Origin: Perca fluviatilis
Lineage: Eukaryota > Chordata > Actinopteri > Perciformes > Percidae
Direction of reading: 5' to 3'
Length of the DNA stretch: 64,000 nucleotides
Assembly (NCBI RefSeq): GCF_010015445.1
Contig: NC_053119.1
Coordinates: forward strand, 3,194,788-3,258,787
The notes beneath the pieces are model-generated. The model was not told the origin of the DNA. It saw only the letters and a program-made list of their open reading frames with translations, and searched no databases. Of this stretch, positions 43,837 through 55,110 are shown in pieces. The position numbers were made by a program, and so were the translations under genes. Positions within the stretch are counted from its first letter, which is position 1. Every line of letters starts with the position of its first letter.

Positions 43837-44130
43837 CTTACGGTCAGCTCTGTGCGTTGCTATGGTTGTTGGACACAACCCAACCAGCCGACAGTTTGCA
43901 GGGCTGTGGTAGAGATGCTCGGCCTGAAAGACAAGAAGGAGAAACCCAGCTACTTTTAAACATTATCAAAGACTCGGATATCAACAGGCTTTGGGATATG
44001 AGGCGACCTTTTCAAGAAGCTGGTTGAAGAAATGAAAGAGGGAGGCTGTGTTCACACGCTGCAACAAGTCCTCCACCGCTGGAACACTTAGAACAAATCC
44101 TGTTTTACACGGCTACATGTAAACGGGAAT
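43837..44130 (+). repeat. Dispersed repeat, inverted relative of 47325-47480
   Basis: gatatcaacaggctttggga, aagaagctggttgaagaaat and cttagaacaaatcctgtttt match the complement of 47335-47465. The sequence up to the duplication at 42735 continues across the inserted element, so this repeat is the outer host. Confidence 0.65.
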
Positions 44131-44418
44131 ATTAGAGGAATATTCACTTTAATTAGCCATGCTTATTGGAATATTAGCTGTGCTGGAAAGCATTCCCTAT
44201 CACAGACATAGTTCACTATATAGTGTGTTCGCCATATTGTAGTGGTGTTTGAATTCTTCACTGTTAATTTCATTCACGGTATAGTCCACTATAAAATACC
44301 CACGATGCATAGCTAATTGGAGTGTACATATGACGTATGTAGGCACAAATCCGTGAGTTAACATAATTATAGGCTTCTAATGGCTGATTATACAATTTTA
44401 AGGACATCCTTCCTATGT

Positions 44419-44424
<6 letters not shown>
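44131..44424. other. AT-rich spacer
   Basis: The run ttcactatatagtgtgttcg near 44211 is a known type of transposon terminus. No full element was resolved. Confidence 0.4.

Positions 44425-44455
<31 letters not shown>
44425..44455 (+). repeat. Poly-T run of 31
   Basis: An uninterrupted T homopolymer, likely from a minus-strand retroposon tail or slippage. Confidence 0.97.
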
Positions 44456-44457
<2 letters not shown>

Positions 44458-44572
44458 TTTTTCACAAGTCAGGTCAGCTGAATATTTTCAGACAGAATAT
44501 TTTATTTGATATGCACTCACGGCCATTTCTTCTTTACTGTCACTTAGGCTGACCCCTTTCCCGCACGCGTAG

Positions 44573-44573
<1 letters not shown>

Positions 44574-44639
<66 letters not shown>
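44574..44639 (+). repeat. (CA)n microsatellite
   Basis: A short CG/CA mix followed by about 29 CA units. Confidence 0.98.
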
Positions 44640-44642
<3 letters not shown>

Positions 44643-45654
44643 AGTTTAGAGGTCTGCATCATTCATTTTGACAGGCTGTTCTGTTACAAGGACAATCTCA
44701 TATTCACACGTGTTACTTTTTCTTTTGTCAAGCTGCACATTTAAATTTATTTTCGGGCACTCAAAGCATTCAGGGTTAAGCTCTGACAAAATGACCAGGC
44801 AACACCGATGCTTGTTGCCATAGTAACTCAACTTGCGGCAAGAGAGGAGAGGAGAGGGAGAGCCGCTGAGCCGCTGACAGAGTTGATACTGTCAGCACTA
44901 TTCCTTAATTCAGGCATAGAGCAGTTTAACATTTATATAATACTTGAATCAACACATTGTGCACACTGCCAGCATTTCAGGCTCCCAAATCGTTTCTTGC
45001 TTTAACCCGTGAGTCATAGACCCATAATGCCCGTCCTCGGTGTGTGTGTGTTACGGTCATATTTTTGGATTAAATATTTCTCCGATGAGACTACTCACTT
45101 GTGATCCCGCAGAAATGGCTGTGATCGAGCATTAATAAGTGTAATGTGTGTCAAACTCAGATTTTCCATTTAATTAAAACAGTCGTGCCAAGAATACTTC
45201 TGTCAGGACAGGAGATGATGAAAAGGAAGATAATCAAGTAGGTGCTCAGATTTCACCCTGTTGCTCCGTGCAGAGACTATTTTGCATGTCCTTCGATCTC
45301 TCTCCGCTCTGATTACCTCTCGTCTTATGCACAAATGCAATTCATCAGGTCACCTGCCAAACTCCATCACCTTATCTCCATCACCGTCGTCATCACCTCG
45401 TTGGCCCTTAAAGTAGCTGTTTGCCAGCTAGATGTCCTGGATAAAAACAGCTGAGTGAGCTGGACCGAATCCACATTGTGTACCCAGGAGACTGAAACCA
45501 AGGGCACTGAGAGGGTTGTAATTTACCCTGACAGTTTATCCCAATGTACTATCCAAGGTGCTTATCTCGCCTCGCCGTCAGAGAGGGCAACAAAACATTC
45601 AGTCTTTCTTTCAAGGGTAACTTTTAAAGTTTCCAAAAAAACCTTTTTGAAATT
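44640..45654. other. 1 kb without a supported gene
   Basis: No shared repeat and no credible exon. Possibly single-copy sequence. Confidence 0.4.
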
Positions 45655-45890
45655 GGGGTGGAAGTATCTCAGTCCGTAGGGAGTTGGGTTGGGAACCAGA
45701 GGGCCGCTAGTTCAAGTCCCCGTACGGACCGAAGTCCGGAGCGTGGACTGGTAGCTGAAGAGATGCCAGTTCACCTCCTGTACACTGCCAAGGCATTTCA
45801 GGCCGGTGTGTAGTGTGTAATAACAACAGAGTGTACATTGTAATTTCCCCACTGGGGATTAATATTTAGAAAGAAAGGAAAAAAAATTGG
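45655..45890 (+). mobile_element. tRNA-derived SINE, second family
   Basis: The A-box-like head tatctcagtccgtagggag is followed about 35 bases on by a B box agttcaagtcc. Then come cggagcgtggactggtagct, ctgtacactgccaaggc and the tail ccccactggggattaatat. The spacing and tail mark a complete SINE copy. It is not a functional tRNA gene. Confidence 0.85.
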
Positions 45891-46560
45891 TCCACGGACT
45901 CTCAGGCATGAAAAGGCCCTTAATAATAAAAGGGCTACAATGCTACTCATGGTGTGTGAAAAAACGAGCAATGAGTTCGTGCAGCCGACTGAAAGAGACT
46001 CCTCTGGGTTTCAGGTGACTATGGTTCATAGTTTTCTGCGTGAAAAGTCCTTAATGTGATTTTAAGTTAATGGCCTGAAAAGAGTCAAAAGAGCTTATTG
46101 TGTAGTTGTGTGTAATTATTATTATTAATCATTGAAGTAATCACATTTTCATTATACTGTGTGTAATCATGCCAATAAAGTTTGAGTCCTTTAATGTTTT
46201 TTTTTTGGCTCCTCTGTTACAGCCAAGACTCTCGGCCAAAAAAGCTAACTGGCGAGCCACAGCTTTCTGCTCCTCGAGGATTCCAGCAGGTCAGCCTCGC
46301 AGCCAATCATCAGCCTTCGCGCACAAACTGGCTTTCACGCCAGAAAGACCGAGCTGTGCTGTCACTCGGGATCCGAACCTGGGATCAGTGCATGAGTCTG
46401 CTGCAAACAATCTGCAGATTCTCTGCACGCTAGAGTCCGTTTAGGCCGGGCTGGGGCCATTTTATTTTTATTTATTTTTTACTTACATCCTGGCGCTGCG
46501 TGTGTCGCGGCAAGCAGTGGTGGTGGTGGTGTTTTCTGCTAGTTTTTATTTGTGTCACTT
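45891..46560. other. No confirmed gene; weak exon-like block
   Basis: A T-rich stretch ending in an AG at about 46224 (ctcctctgttacag) is followed by about 67 bases to a gt near 46290. This fits splice signals by pattern only. No known protein is recognised. Confidence 0.3.
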
Positions 46561-47070
46561 AAGGCCTTTTTACAGTTGCCGCAGCCGACCTGTCATGCGC
46601 CAATGTGACGTCAAAATGACGTAGATCTCGCTGGTCGCCATGATTTTGAATGCACGACCACTCTATTTTTTTCAGTGGCGCACGACAAAGCGGAAACAGG
46701 AAACAGGAGTTCGAGGGCAACGTGATGCCAGGACTCTCAGAGTGACTGCAAGTCTCTCTGGTAAACTTACTGGGTTAAGATGAGTTCTTTTATAGTGAAT
46801 GAAGGGCTTGATCCCACCAAGTAGCTCATCGAATCAAATCAAAGCATTGGCTGCCAGTTCTGCCGTTGTTTACCTTTTTCTTCTTCTTCTAGTCTGTAGA
46901 AATAGCAACGTCGGTAGCCTTTGCTCATTAGCGCCACCTCTGTTCAGGAGAAGACTGCAGCTAGTGTCGCGACCACCGCACGCGAGTATAAATAGTTATG
47001 GCGCTCCAGTGATGTCACATTTGCGCACGACAGGTCGGCTGCAGCGAGTATACCGCACGCTTTAGGCCTT
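46561..47070. mobile_element. TIR element (about 510 bp)
   Basis: The ends AAGGCC / GGCCTT are inverted. Subterminal cagccgacctgtcatgcgcc (left) has its complement at the right (gcgcacgacaggtcggctgc), with matching aatgtgac / gtcacat text. CTTA appears on both sides, but the duplication is not firm. No transposase. Confidence 0.7.
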
Positions 47071-47324
47071 CTTAATGACACTTTAGAAATCAATGTTTTA
47101 TGCCTTATTTATTGTGTTTGAAATGGTTTTGTTGTTTTTTTGTACTGCAGATCAGATTTCCCCTTGAGAGACAATAAAGCTTTCTGAACTCTACAGAGCA
47201 GGCTCATTCACCTGATCTCCTATCATTGTGCTCATGTACAATACGCTTCTGTGCCACAGAGCACACAGTGTTTGGAAATGCGAGAGTGATCCCACCTCGG
47301 CAGAAACCAAAGTCAAAGAAAGTG

Positions 47325-47480
47325 CGTCTACTCATCAAGAGTTGGGCAAAACAGGATTTGTTCTAAGTATTCCAGCAGTGGAGGACTTGTTGGAGTGTGA
47401 ACACAGCGTCCCTCTTTCATTCCTTCAACCAGCTTCTTGAAAAGCCTGTTGATATCCAAGTCTGCAAAGCCCGCAGCCCT
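47325..47480 (-). repeat. Dispersed repeat, inverted relative of 43930-44110
   Basis: On the minus strand the frame LDINRLFKKLVEGMKEGRCV is readable and a similar one is broken at 44010. It is probably an old transposon-encoded segment, but I do not recognise the domain. Confidence 0.55.
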
Positions 47481-47822
47481 GTAAACTTGGGCTTTCAGTG
47501 ACACTCCCACTGCCGCACAACCCTGCAACAAACACGCCAGGTTTCCGTTTCCCTGTCTGAACGTGGGTAAGAAGTTCAACTAGCCTGACAAGCCAGCCCC
47601 ACATCCAGATGTTGGGTCTGGGAACTCCCCATTGGCAGCGCTCAATCCGAGGGGCGGGATAAACGGTTGTCTTTAAAATTCCCTCTGCACGCAATAGGAT
47701 AGCGCTCCAATCAATCAGAGCAACGCTAGTTGATAGATTAAACTTTAAACTCCGAACACATCTTCCTTTTGTAAGAATGACTTCAGTGCCGTTCTTTGTT
47801 CTTTTCTCAAAGAAAAGCTTAA

Positions 47823-48866
47823 AGGTCCCATGACATGGTGCTCTTTGGATACTTTTATATAGACCTTAGTGGTCCCCTAATACTGTATCTGAAGTCTCTT
47901 TTATATAGACCTTAGTGGTCCCCTAATACTGTATCTGAAGTCTCTTTCCTGAAATTCAGCCTTGGTGTAGAATTACAGCCACTAGAACCAGTCCCACAAT
48001 GAGCTTTCCTTAGGATGTGCCATTTCTGTGTCTGTAGCTATTGAGGAGGAGGGAGGGGGGCAAGGTGGAGGGTGAGGGTGTGGTCTTGACCAACTGCCAC
48101 TTTGCTCGTTTGAAAGCCATGATGTCTCTCTCTCTCATGGGTGGGCCAAATTCTCTGGGTGGGCAAAGTGTGGTGGAAGTTTTCCTTGAAAGCAGCAGGG
48201 TTTAGTAAATATCAGTGATCAAAATGAAAACGAATAACGACTGTTTGAGAATTAAACAAAAGTTTGGTCCTTGAGTATTTATTTACATTTGCAAATGGAG
48301 AAATACAGTTTCACAAGTACCACAGCACGTCTGAAAAAGTCTTCTAACCTAAAGTCTAAACATCCACACATCATATAGTGAAAACCTCTGTTAAGCCACC
48401 CCTCTAAATGTATCTTCTAGCATGGCCATAGTTAATCACCTTCCCCTCTGCTCTCTGTTCCTAACATTAGCCTAAACAACAGTTTATCTCAGGAGACAGA
48501 AACCTACGTAGTTCTTACTGTCGTAAACAGTCATCGGCCTTCTCCACTTCTATCTAAGCAAAAGACAATAATTTGAGAAGCTTCAGGCTAGTAAAACTAA
48601 CAATCATTAAACAAAATGGTTAAAATAAAATTTGCCACCACAAAAGCAGAGAAAGGGGAGGTAACCTTTCTCCTTATGAACTCATAAGGAGAAGATTCCT
48701 GATTGGTCCATCTGAGCATTCATTTTCTCAAAGGCAGAGCAGGATACCCAGGGCTCGGTTTACACCTATCACCATTTCTAGACACTGGCGGACCATAGGC
48801 AGGCTGGGGGGACGCATATTAATGTTAAAAAAACTTATAAAGTGACATTTTCATGCCATGGGACCT
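47823..48866. mobile_element. TTAA-targeting MITE, copy 1, nested
   Basis: TTAA at 47819-47822 and 48867-48870. The ends AGGTCCCATGACATGG and CCATGGGACCT are inverted. It has two internal copies of the 46-bp unit ttttatatagaccttagtgg... (47858-47945). It lies inside the hAT-like element and is itself split by an LTR-like insertion at 48169-48642. Confidence 0.9.
48169..48642. mobile_element. Solo LTR nested in the TTAA MITE
   Basis: It starts TGTGGTGG and ends CCACCACA, a perfect 8-bp inverted terminus with TG...CA. AAAG stands on both sides (48165-48168 and 48643-48646), a 4-bp duplication. Removing the insert joins gggtgggc, AAAG and cagagaaagg into smooth MITE sequence. Length (474 bp) and ends fit a solo LTR of a Gypsy- or ERV-type retrotransposon. 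No coding remains. Confidence 0.8.
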
Positions 48867-49160
48867 TTAAGTCCAAGTCTTCCAGAGTTGCGGCCAAAGC
48901 CGATTCCAAAGACTGCTGTTCTCCAGCAGCAGCAGCCATCTTCTTTGTTTTCAAGTAGCAGGGAATTCACGCAGAACCATTGCAACTCTTCCGTCATTAT
49001 GTTAAGCCCCGCCCACCGACTCTATACATGATGTGATTGGCCTGACTGCGGTTTGTTTTTTCCAGCTCTCAAGCCAACGGCGAGTTGCTAGACTGACCCT
49101 GGCTGCTAATTACATTTGCTGCCGCTAGGGTGCATCTACATTTCTAGGCTACAGTTCAAC

Positions 49161-49568
49161 CAGATCTCACCACAATCTATCTTAGCCAATTCTTTACAGA
49201 ATCTTCTCAGATCCTTCTAGTGTATGTTAGGCATTAGACGACTACGATATCTTCAGTTGATTAGACATTTTTTTTATACTTTTTTCATGCTAAATTACTT
49301 ATTTCCAAGAAACTTCTGAGCACATCTCTTATAAAACACAATATATAAAGTGGTGCTTTTGCATGATTCTTTGTGGAGGAATTGACTTTGTTGGCTGTGA
49401 CACATAATGTATTCAGAACATGGATAGAAATTCTCCCTGTTTGCTGTCAGTTGTTGACGTGGCGTCCACTGCACTCTGTCGGGTCGACTCGGTCACAGTT
49501 TGTACACAACACGATCAGTCAGCTCACCGTGTGAACAACACCGCCTGCCAAGGGAAATCTGCTGCTGA

Positions 49569-49572
<4 letters not shown>
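49161..49572. other. Spacer, no gene
   Basis: No supported feature. The 118-aa frame from 49420 runs into the CA array. Confidence 0.4.

Positions 49573-49628
<56 letters not shown>
49573..49628 (+). repeat. (CA)n microsatellite
   Basis: About 28 perfect CA units. Frames on both strands read as His-Thr or Cys-Val repeats and are artefacts. Confidence 0.98.
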
Positions 49629-49629
<1 letters not shown>

Positions 49630-49869
49630 CTTGTCTCTCTGCTTTTATCTCTTGCCACTGGCATTACTGGTCTGCAGGTGTTTAGTGTGGCCTCTACTTC
49701 TGATTCGCCAACTAAAGGTGAAGTTAGTTTAGTAAGTTTCTTCTCCGGGAAGTTTGTTGACACTTTTTGGGACTGACTGTGGAAGCCAGGAGTAGCTGGC
49801 AGCTCTGCTTTATTGGACTTCACACAACACTCTCTGAACAACGTATGCTACGACTTAACGTGATCACAA

Positions 49870-50135
49870 ATCGGATAAAAAACACAGGGCTTTCACCTGG
49901 GAGAGCCGGGTTCGCGCCTCGCGTGTGGTGATTTTTCGGCCGTTTTTTGTTTTTAATTTTTTGTTTTTAATAAGCCTTACCCAATGTTTCTTTCCTAAAC
50001 CCAACCATTTGTTGTTGTCGTAAGCGTGTTTTAGTCGTTATTTTCCGTGTTTTTGTCACTGTTTTGTTACTAAAGCCTTTCCCTGTGTTCTTTTCCTAAA
50101 CTCAACCATTTTTTTTTCTTGCCAGGCGTGTGACG
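49870..50135 (+). mobile_element. tRNA-derived SINE, copy 4, with duplicated tail
   Basis: acacagggctttcacctggg, then a B-box-like gggttcgcgcctcg. The downstream ttcctaaacccaacc block occurs twice (about 49991 and 50092), each after a cccaatgtttc / ccctgtgttc lead. Confidence 0.65.
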
Positions 50136-50454
50136 TTGTTCTCGCGATAGTACGTCGCGTTCTCGCGATAACGCGCAACGTGGCGAGGCCACGTGGTGGG
50201 TCTGTTTACATCAGCTGTTTCCAGCGTGTATCATACACGTGGATAGCTGAAAATGGCGTAAAATAACACGCCATTTGGCTTTATGAAAGTGGCGTATATA
50301 TTTACGCAAAGTCATGATGCCATGTTGCTCTTTGTCTTGCCGTTTTAACAATCTGTTTCTTTGGGAAACAACAAACTTTGAGCTAGCAGGCTACATGCTA
50401 AAGAATGGCAAGTTTTAAGGAAAATTTGGACGGTGCAACAAGTCAGGCCTGTTT
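50136..50454. other. Spacer, no gene
   Basis: ttctcgcgat occurs at about 50139 and 50160 in a GC-rich stretch. Nothing else is supported. Confidence 0.4.
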
Positions 50455-50677
50455 GGTTCTTTAGGTGAATGATTGTAAAGATTTACCAAGAATATGTTTA
50501 GGGCATTTCCTCTCTAACTGGGACGTTTTGGGACCGATTGGTGGGATTGCTGTGGACGAAGTACACATGGAGATACACTGGTAAGAGCCAATGAGGTTTA
50601 ACCATGTATTAGCTAATTTAAAAAGCTCACGTTACTGTAATGTGTCAACAGTTAACTTAATTTAATATTGTATGAGG
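50455..50677 (+). repeat. Dispersed repeat, inverted relative of 20810-21020
   Basis: ctaactgggacgttttggga, gtacacatggagatacactg and gtaagagccaatgaggttta are the inverted matches of 20870-20975. Confidence 0.75.
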
Positions 50678-50760
50678 CAGTGACGGACTGGGATCAAAAA
50701 ATGGCCCTGGTATGTGCAACACACGGCCCTACTTTTGTCAATAGCTAGCTTGGAGTGAAT
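50678..50760 (+). mobile_element. Left end of a hAT element
   Basis: CAGTGACGGACTGGGATC followed by ggccctgg text is a typical fish hAT terminus. The right end was not found. Confidence 0.55.
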
Positions 50761-51263
50761 CTTTCCACCCACCCACCGCAGTACAATCTTGAATATTTGT
50801 GTCTGCATGCATAAAATAATTAAAGACAAATTATCAGTAGTGGCCGATAGGGGTCCATAGGGAGGCAGCCCTTCTGGAATGACTGTGTGGATTGGAGACT
50901 ACATAAAGTACTACGTTAAAGGAGAGCTACATGAACATCACGTAGGTGCAACGCTATCAAAAACAGAATCAATGAAGAGAAGATAACGCCAGCACACTCA
51001 CTCCAAGCCATAGACATTTAATCACATTTCAATCCTACATGGTCTTCAGTTCAGTGAGTGAATCTTCAGTCTTCAGTTGTGTTATAAAACATTTATATTA
51101 TCTGTATTTAATGCTAAAGTTGAGCTGGTTATTTGGGTTTGTTGTGTTTTTGTCCAGTCGATCAGAGCAGTGGACTTGTAGGTAAGGAGTAGGGCTTTGG
51201 GGAATGCAACGTTGGCAAATTTGAGCCTTTTGTGTAATTTGGTTGGATGGAGATGCTTTAGGC
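50761..51263. other. Spacer, no gene
   Basis: No supported feature. Confidence 0.4.
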
Positions 51264-51362
51264 CAGTGGTTCTCAACCTTCTTTTGGGCCAGCGCCCCCC
51301 CTATCAATTATTCAGGTCCCTTACCGCCCCCCCATCAAATAAGATGTAGGCTAATTGCCCTG
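51264..51362 (+). mobile_element. Left end of a hAT element (CAGTGGTTCTCAACC)
   Basis: CAGTGGTTCTCAACCTTCTT and the following gccagcgcccccc block are a well-known hAT left terminus. It is truncated by the next repeat at about 51365. Confidence 0.65.
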
Positions 51363-51365
51363 AAT

Positions 51366-51700
51366 ATTAAAGGTGCAGTAGGTAAGCCTTATAAAACTAA
51401 CTTTCTGTCATATTTGCTGAAACTGACCCTATGTTCCAGTAGAACTACATGAAGCAGGTCATTTAATGTAGGTGGTGCCTCTGGCACCACCTACATCCTG
51501 TAGTAAGATTTGCAAAAATCCACCGCTCCCTGTTCAGATGCACCAATGAGGACCAGGGGGGGTGTCTAACTGCGTGCCAATCACTGCTCATGCACACACA
51601 TTCATTTCAGTTAAACCAACCAGAATTTGCCATGAATTCACAGCATGGCATCCCTGCTTTAATTCTGTTCTCTCTGCTGCCGTCAGTTGTCATTTCAGGC
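51366..51700 (+). repeat. Left part of a TTAA-type dispersed repeat
   Basis: attaaaggtgcagtaggtaa, ctttctgtcatatttgctga and ccagtagaactacatgaagc form the left part of a repeat I recognise from fish. An internal palindrome gtaggtggtgcc / ggcaccacctac lies at 51469-51493. Confidence 0.6.
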
Positions 51701-51784
51701 AAAGCTTGCAACCCTCCTCCTCCCCTTCCTCCTCCAGTCATCGTCACCCACGGCACCCTGGGTCATCCTCCGGCAGACCGCTAC

Positions 51785-51871
51785 TTTGGTCTGGTTTCGG
51801 GCTCCTTTGGTCTTGTTTCGGGCTCCTTCGGTCTGGTTTCGGGCTCCTTCGGTCCGGTTTCGGGCTCCTTC
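51785..51871 (+). repeat. 24-bp tandem repeat, about 3.6 copies
   Basis: The unit ggtctggtttcgggctcctt repeats with period 24. As 24 is a multiple of three, all plus frames stay open (FGLVSGSF in one). No start, splice or domain context supports a gene. Confidence 0.9.
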
Positions 51872-51899
51872 ACCACCACCACCAGTGTCTAGACTCCCC

Positions 51900-53040
51900 T
51901 TAAAATAATTTTTATTCCATTTTAACGATGGAGTCTAAACTCCAAAGACTCTGTACGTTTCAGATTATGCATATATACAAATACACCTTTGCATATTTGC
52001 AACAATGTCTCTCCTGATTGAAACGTGTGTGTAATCTAATATTACCCATTTCACCGCAAAAAAAATTGTGAAAAAAAGATGTTTAGAATCAAATGTAAAG
52101 GGTAGTTTAAATTCAATTTGTTTTTATTTGACAGCACAAGCTCTTTGACTCTGCACAACCCACCAGCCTCTCTGATGTTCACAAAATAAAATCAGAAACT
52201 TTATGCCTTCAGCTACATAAAAGCATCTCTCATACACCTACATGCTCTGTGTGTGTGGGAAGAGATGCTGGTGCTGCTTCAAAGATTATAAACCTTTCAG
52301 TTTTCACTGCCTGTTTTTTTTTTTTTTTTATCTAGCATAAAAGTGAGATCTGGCTCCGGAGCTTTTAGCAGCAGCTGATTTGGGTGTTATGTCAACAAAA
52401 AATGAAATGCAAAATGCGTCTCTTATCGCAGCCCGTGTGAAGCGAGCAGTGGGAAGATGTCTGTTGCATTTTGAAAAATGTTCTCTCAAGCTGCTAAAAC
52501 ATTTGCAGGAACTGATAAGTGCAACATTAGCATGCATTTTCAATCTTCCAGTTAGAGGGATGAAAAATTACTTATGCAGATTTATGTGCTCATGATTTGT
52601 GTGTGTGTGTGTGTGTCTCTCTTGTAGTTCTGGAGCCAGTTTGCCGCCATCTGACATCCATCAGCATGCTGTCAGGATGCCAGGTTGGAGCTGAGCCAGA
52701 GGCTGCTGCATTAGATGGATGGACGGAGCCTGCTGTGCGGGTGCCAGGTTGGAGCCGAGTCCGGGGTGCCACAGGTTTTTCAGATTTCATGCATCTCTCC
52801 TCTGGAGGCTGTTTACATTTCATCAAATCACGAAGTCAAGGTGACAGGCTATGTATCCTCGTACAACATCAGTCACTGCGTCAGTTTACAGCAGGGCTGA
52901 ACCAGAAGAATTTGAAATACAGTCCAATGGTACATTTATTTGCCTATAAACTAGACAAAAAACCCTATTACAGGCTTAAGACTTGCTGAGGGCATTTCTA
53001 CTTTCACGGAGGGGAATTCTCATTTAACGATTGGCAGGAT
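51900..53040. other. No confirmed gene; GT run and exon-like stretch
   Basis: A (GT)10 run lies at 52599-52617. The stretch after tctctcttgtag (52627) looks like sequence after a splice acceptor, and it has an internal repetition (tgccaggttggagc at 52679 and 52742). No protein is recognised. Confidence 0.35.
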
Positions 53041-53689
53041 TTACAGGAACTGACCCAGATGCAGACTGAAGCAGATCCTCAAATGAAGAAATACTTTTAA
53101 TTCCCTCTTCTTTAGGAGAGGAGAGACTTGAGCTAAACAGGAGATGGTTGGCTGAATGCAGAGAAGACGTAGGGAAGACATTAAAGAGCCGAAAGCCTGC
53201 CGAGGCACAGGAGAGCGAATGAGGAGCGGCCGGCTCGGCTCGCCGCCTCTCAAAATCTGATGAAAATCTTTAAACTGACCTTTCTCGATCTGAAATGAAG
53301 ACAGATTGAGCAACTGCACGGCCTGTTTCTCGTTTAAAATGAATAATAATAATGAACTATTATCGTAAAATATGAGATCGTATTCCAAACGAGCCGCCAT
53401 AATCATGGTCGGTTTTGAAATTCGGGAGCAGTCAGCCACACGTGAAGAGTCCGTCCAACCAGCTGCAGCCATCGCCATTGTAGGAGGGCGGAGCCTGTTT
53501 TCTTTGCTTGTCAGTTGTCAGTGAAGAGAAACTGGTGGCGAGACCACTAGCGTGCAATGCTAGGAAGCGGGGCGATCCCATCTGTTAAAACAACGCATAT
53601 GTGGACACCCACTATTAGTCTGGAACCTCTTCGATTTCTAACTTGTGTTATCAACGGTACAGACCCACTGTACCTTAATAACCCTATAA
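53041..53689. repeat. Repeat-containing segment
   Basis: gatctgaaatgaagacagat at 53287 is shared with 6098 and defines a repeat fragment. The 145-aa minus frame over it is not conserved in the other copy. Confidence 0.45.
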
Positions 53690-53810
53690 CCAATTAATGC
53701 ATTTTCATGAATGGGTTCGTATCATATCATACAAAAACATATGTACAACAATTCTGATACTGTACGAAAACGTATGCACAACAATTCTGATACTGTAAGA
53801 AATTAGGGCG
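53690..53810 (-). repeat. 37-bp near-tandem repeat, relative of 9095-9180
   Basis: acgaaaacgtatgcacaaca and a preceding acaaaaacatatgtacaaca variant, each followed by attctgatactgta. The inverted relative is at 9109. Confidence 0.75.
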
Positions 53811-54072
53811 ACCGACAACTGGCCAAGTGACTAAGTTTGAGGGTTGTTATGGTTAAGTTTAGCTGACAAAAGTAGACCGCCATGCATCGGCGACAGTTCA
53901 GGCACCACAATAACTAGTTAAGATCAGAAAAAAAGTTTGCGGTTTGCATCACAAACTCTATATAAAGATGGCCATGCCTCCACTCCACTACACCTCCCGC
54001 TGTACAAAAGTGAAATCTTGTAAATTTGGAGCCAGAGTGATCGGGCGGTCCACTTCTGCCTAGTATCAAAGC

Positions 54073-54525
54073 CTAGAAATCTGGACACACCCTAGCGGCA
54101 GCAAATGTAATTTGCAGCCAGGGTCCAGCAACTCTCCGTTGGCTTGCGAGCTGGAAAAACCAAACTTTAGTCAGGCCAATCACATCGTGTATAGAGTCGG
54201 TGGTAGGGGCTTATGGCTGTTGCTGCTGGCGAACAGCGGTCTTTGGAATCGGCTTTGGCCGCAACTCTGGAAGACTTGGAGTTCAGCTTTTCTTTGAGAA
54301 AAGAACAAAAAACGGCACTGAAGTCATTCTTAAAAAAGTAAGATGTGTTGGGTGTTTAAAGTTGAATCTATCAACTAGCGTTGCTCTGATTGGTTGTAGC
54401 GCTATCCTATTGCGTGCAGAGAGAATTTGAAAGACAACTGTTTATGCCGCCCCTCGGATTGAGCCCTGCCAATGGTGAGTTCCCAGACCCAACATCTGGA
54501 TGTGGGGCTGGCTCGTCAGGCTAGC
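54073..54525 (-). mobile_element. Uninterrupted copy of the hAT-like element at 47581
   Basis: It begins agcctagaaatctggacac and ends gctggctcgtcaggcta, inverted relative to 47581-49152. It shows the site where the TTAA MITE entered the other copy: here ttgagaaaagaacaaaa runs through the equivalent position. The 61-76 aa frames are not genes. Confidence 0.85.
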
Positions 54526-54892
54526 GGTATTCACCCAGAATTCTGCCTGACGAGTCAATCTCAGCCATCAATCATGAGGTTTCATCCTGTTTTTTATAGC
54601 ATCAAATAACTAATAAAGAACAATGTTTTGGATTATAACACCGGTCCCCTTAAGATAGCTGCGGGTCACATGACGACCAGTCAAATGACAGTTAGGTTTA
54701 GCAGTCTTTAGAGTTCAGTTCAGGACAGTAGCTGTGAGCCATTTACCGAGCACCTTGAGGTGACAGTCGTTTCTGTTGCAGTTGCAAGTTAAGTTTAGCT
54801 TACAAAAGGTGAGCGTCATGTAGCTATGACTGATTAGGAAAAAGATTGTGGTTTGGGTTAAAACAGCGGTCGCCTTAGGTAATAATATTTCC
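54526..54892. repeat. Repeat-like segment
   Basis: gttaagtttagcttacaaaa near 54790 and gttaagtttagctgacaaaa near 53853 are shared. Limits unknown. Confidence 0.45.
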
Positions 54893-55110
54893 GGGACATG
54901 AACACCTGTTTCCTGGGTGAAAGTCTTGTGTTTTCTCCTTAACTTCTTCAGGACATGAACACCTGTTTCCTGGGTGAAAGTCTTGTGTTTTCTCCTTAAC
55001 TTCTTCCAGGACATGAACACCTGTTTCCTGGGTGAAAGTCTGTGTTTTCTCCTTAACTTCTTGCGGGACATGAACTCTGCTCCCCGGCTTAAAAGCTCTG
55101 TGTTTTAGAA
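54893..55110 (-). repeat. 57-bp minisatellite made from the SINE core
   Basis: Units start at 54894, 54951, 55009 and 55066 with ggacatgaacacctgtttcc, then tgggtgaaagtc. The last unit is diverged. The unit is the inverted tRNA-SINE core (actttcacccaggag). The repeated TFTQETGVHV peptide on the minus strand is a by-product. Confidence 0.93.

Larger units (their letters stand above)
47581..49152. mobile_element. hAT-like element interrupted by a TTAA MITE
   Basis: It starts TAGCCTGAC and ends TTTCTAGGCTAC. The flanks AGTTCAAC (47573-47580 and 49153-49160) are perfect 8-bp duplications. Without its insertion it would be about 520 bp, the same as the uninterrupted inverted copy at 54073-54525. 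Shared text includes ccacatccagatgttgggtc and tgctgccgctagggtg. Confidence 0.88.

Noticed and set aside
49524..49841. Cys-Val and His-Thr repeat proteins over CA arrays
   Set aside because: They are translations of (CA)n / (GT)n microsatellites.
51590..51892. A 100-aa frame with a hydrophobic start, a proline run and FGLVSGSF repeats (secreted protein?)
   Set aside because: It overlaps a dispersed repeat and a 24-bp tandem array that keeps all three frames open.
53041..53478. A 145-aa minus-strand frame
   Set aside because: Its only similarity in the window is a short repeat block shared with about 6100, where the surrounding protein differs.
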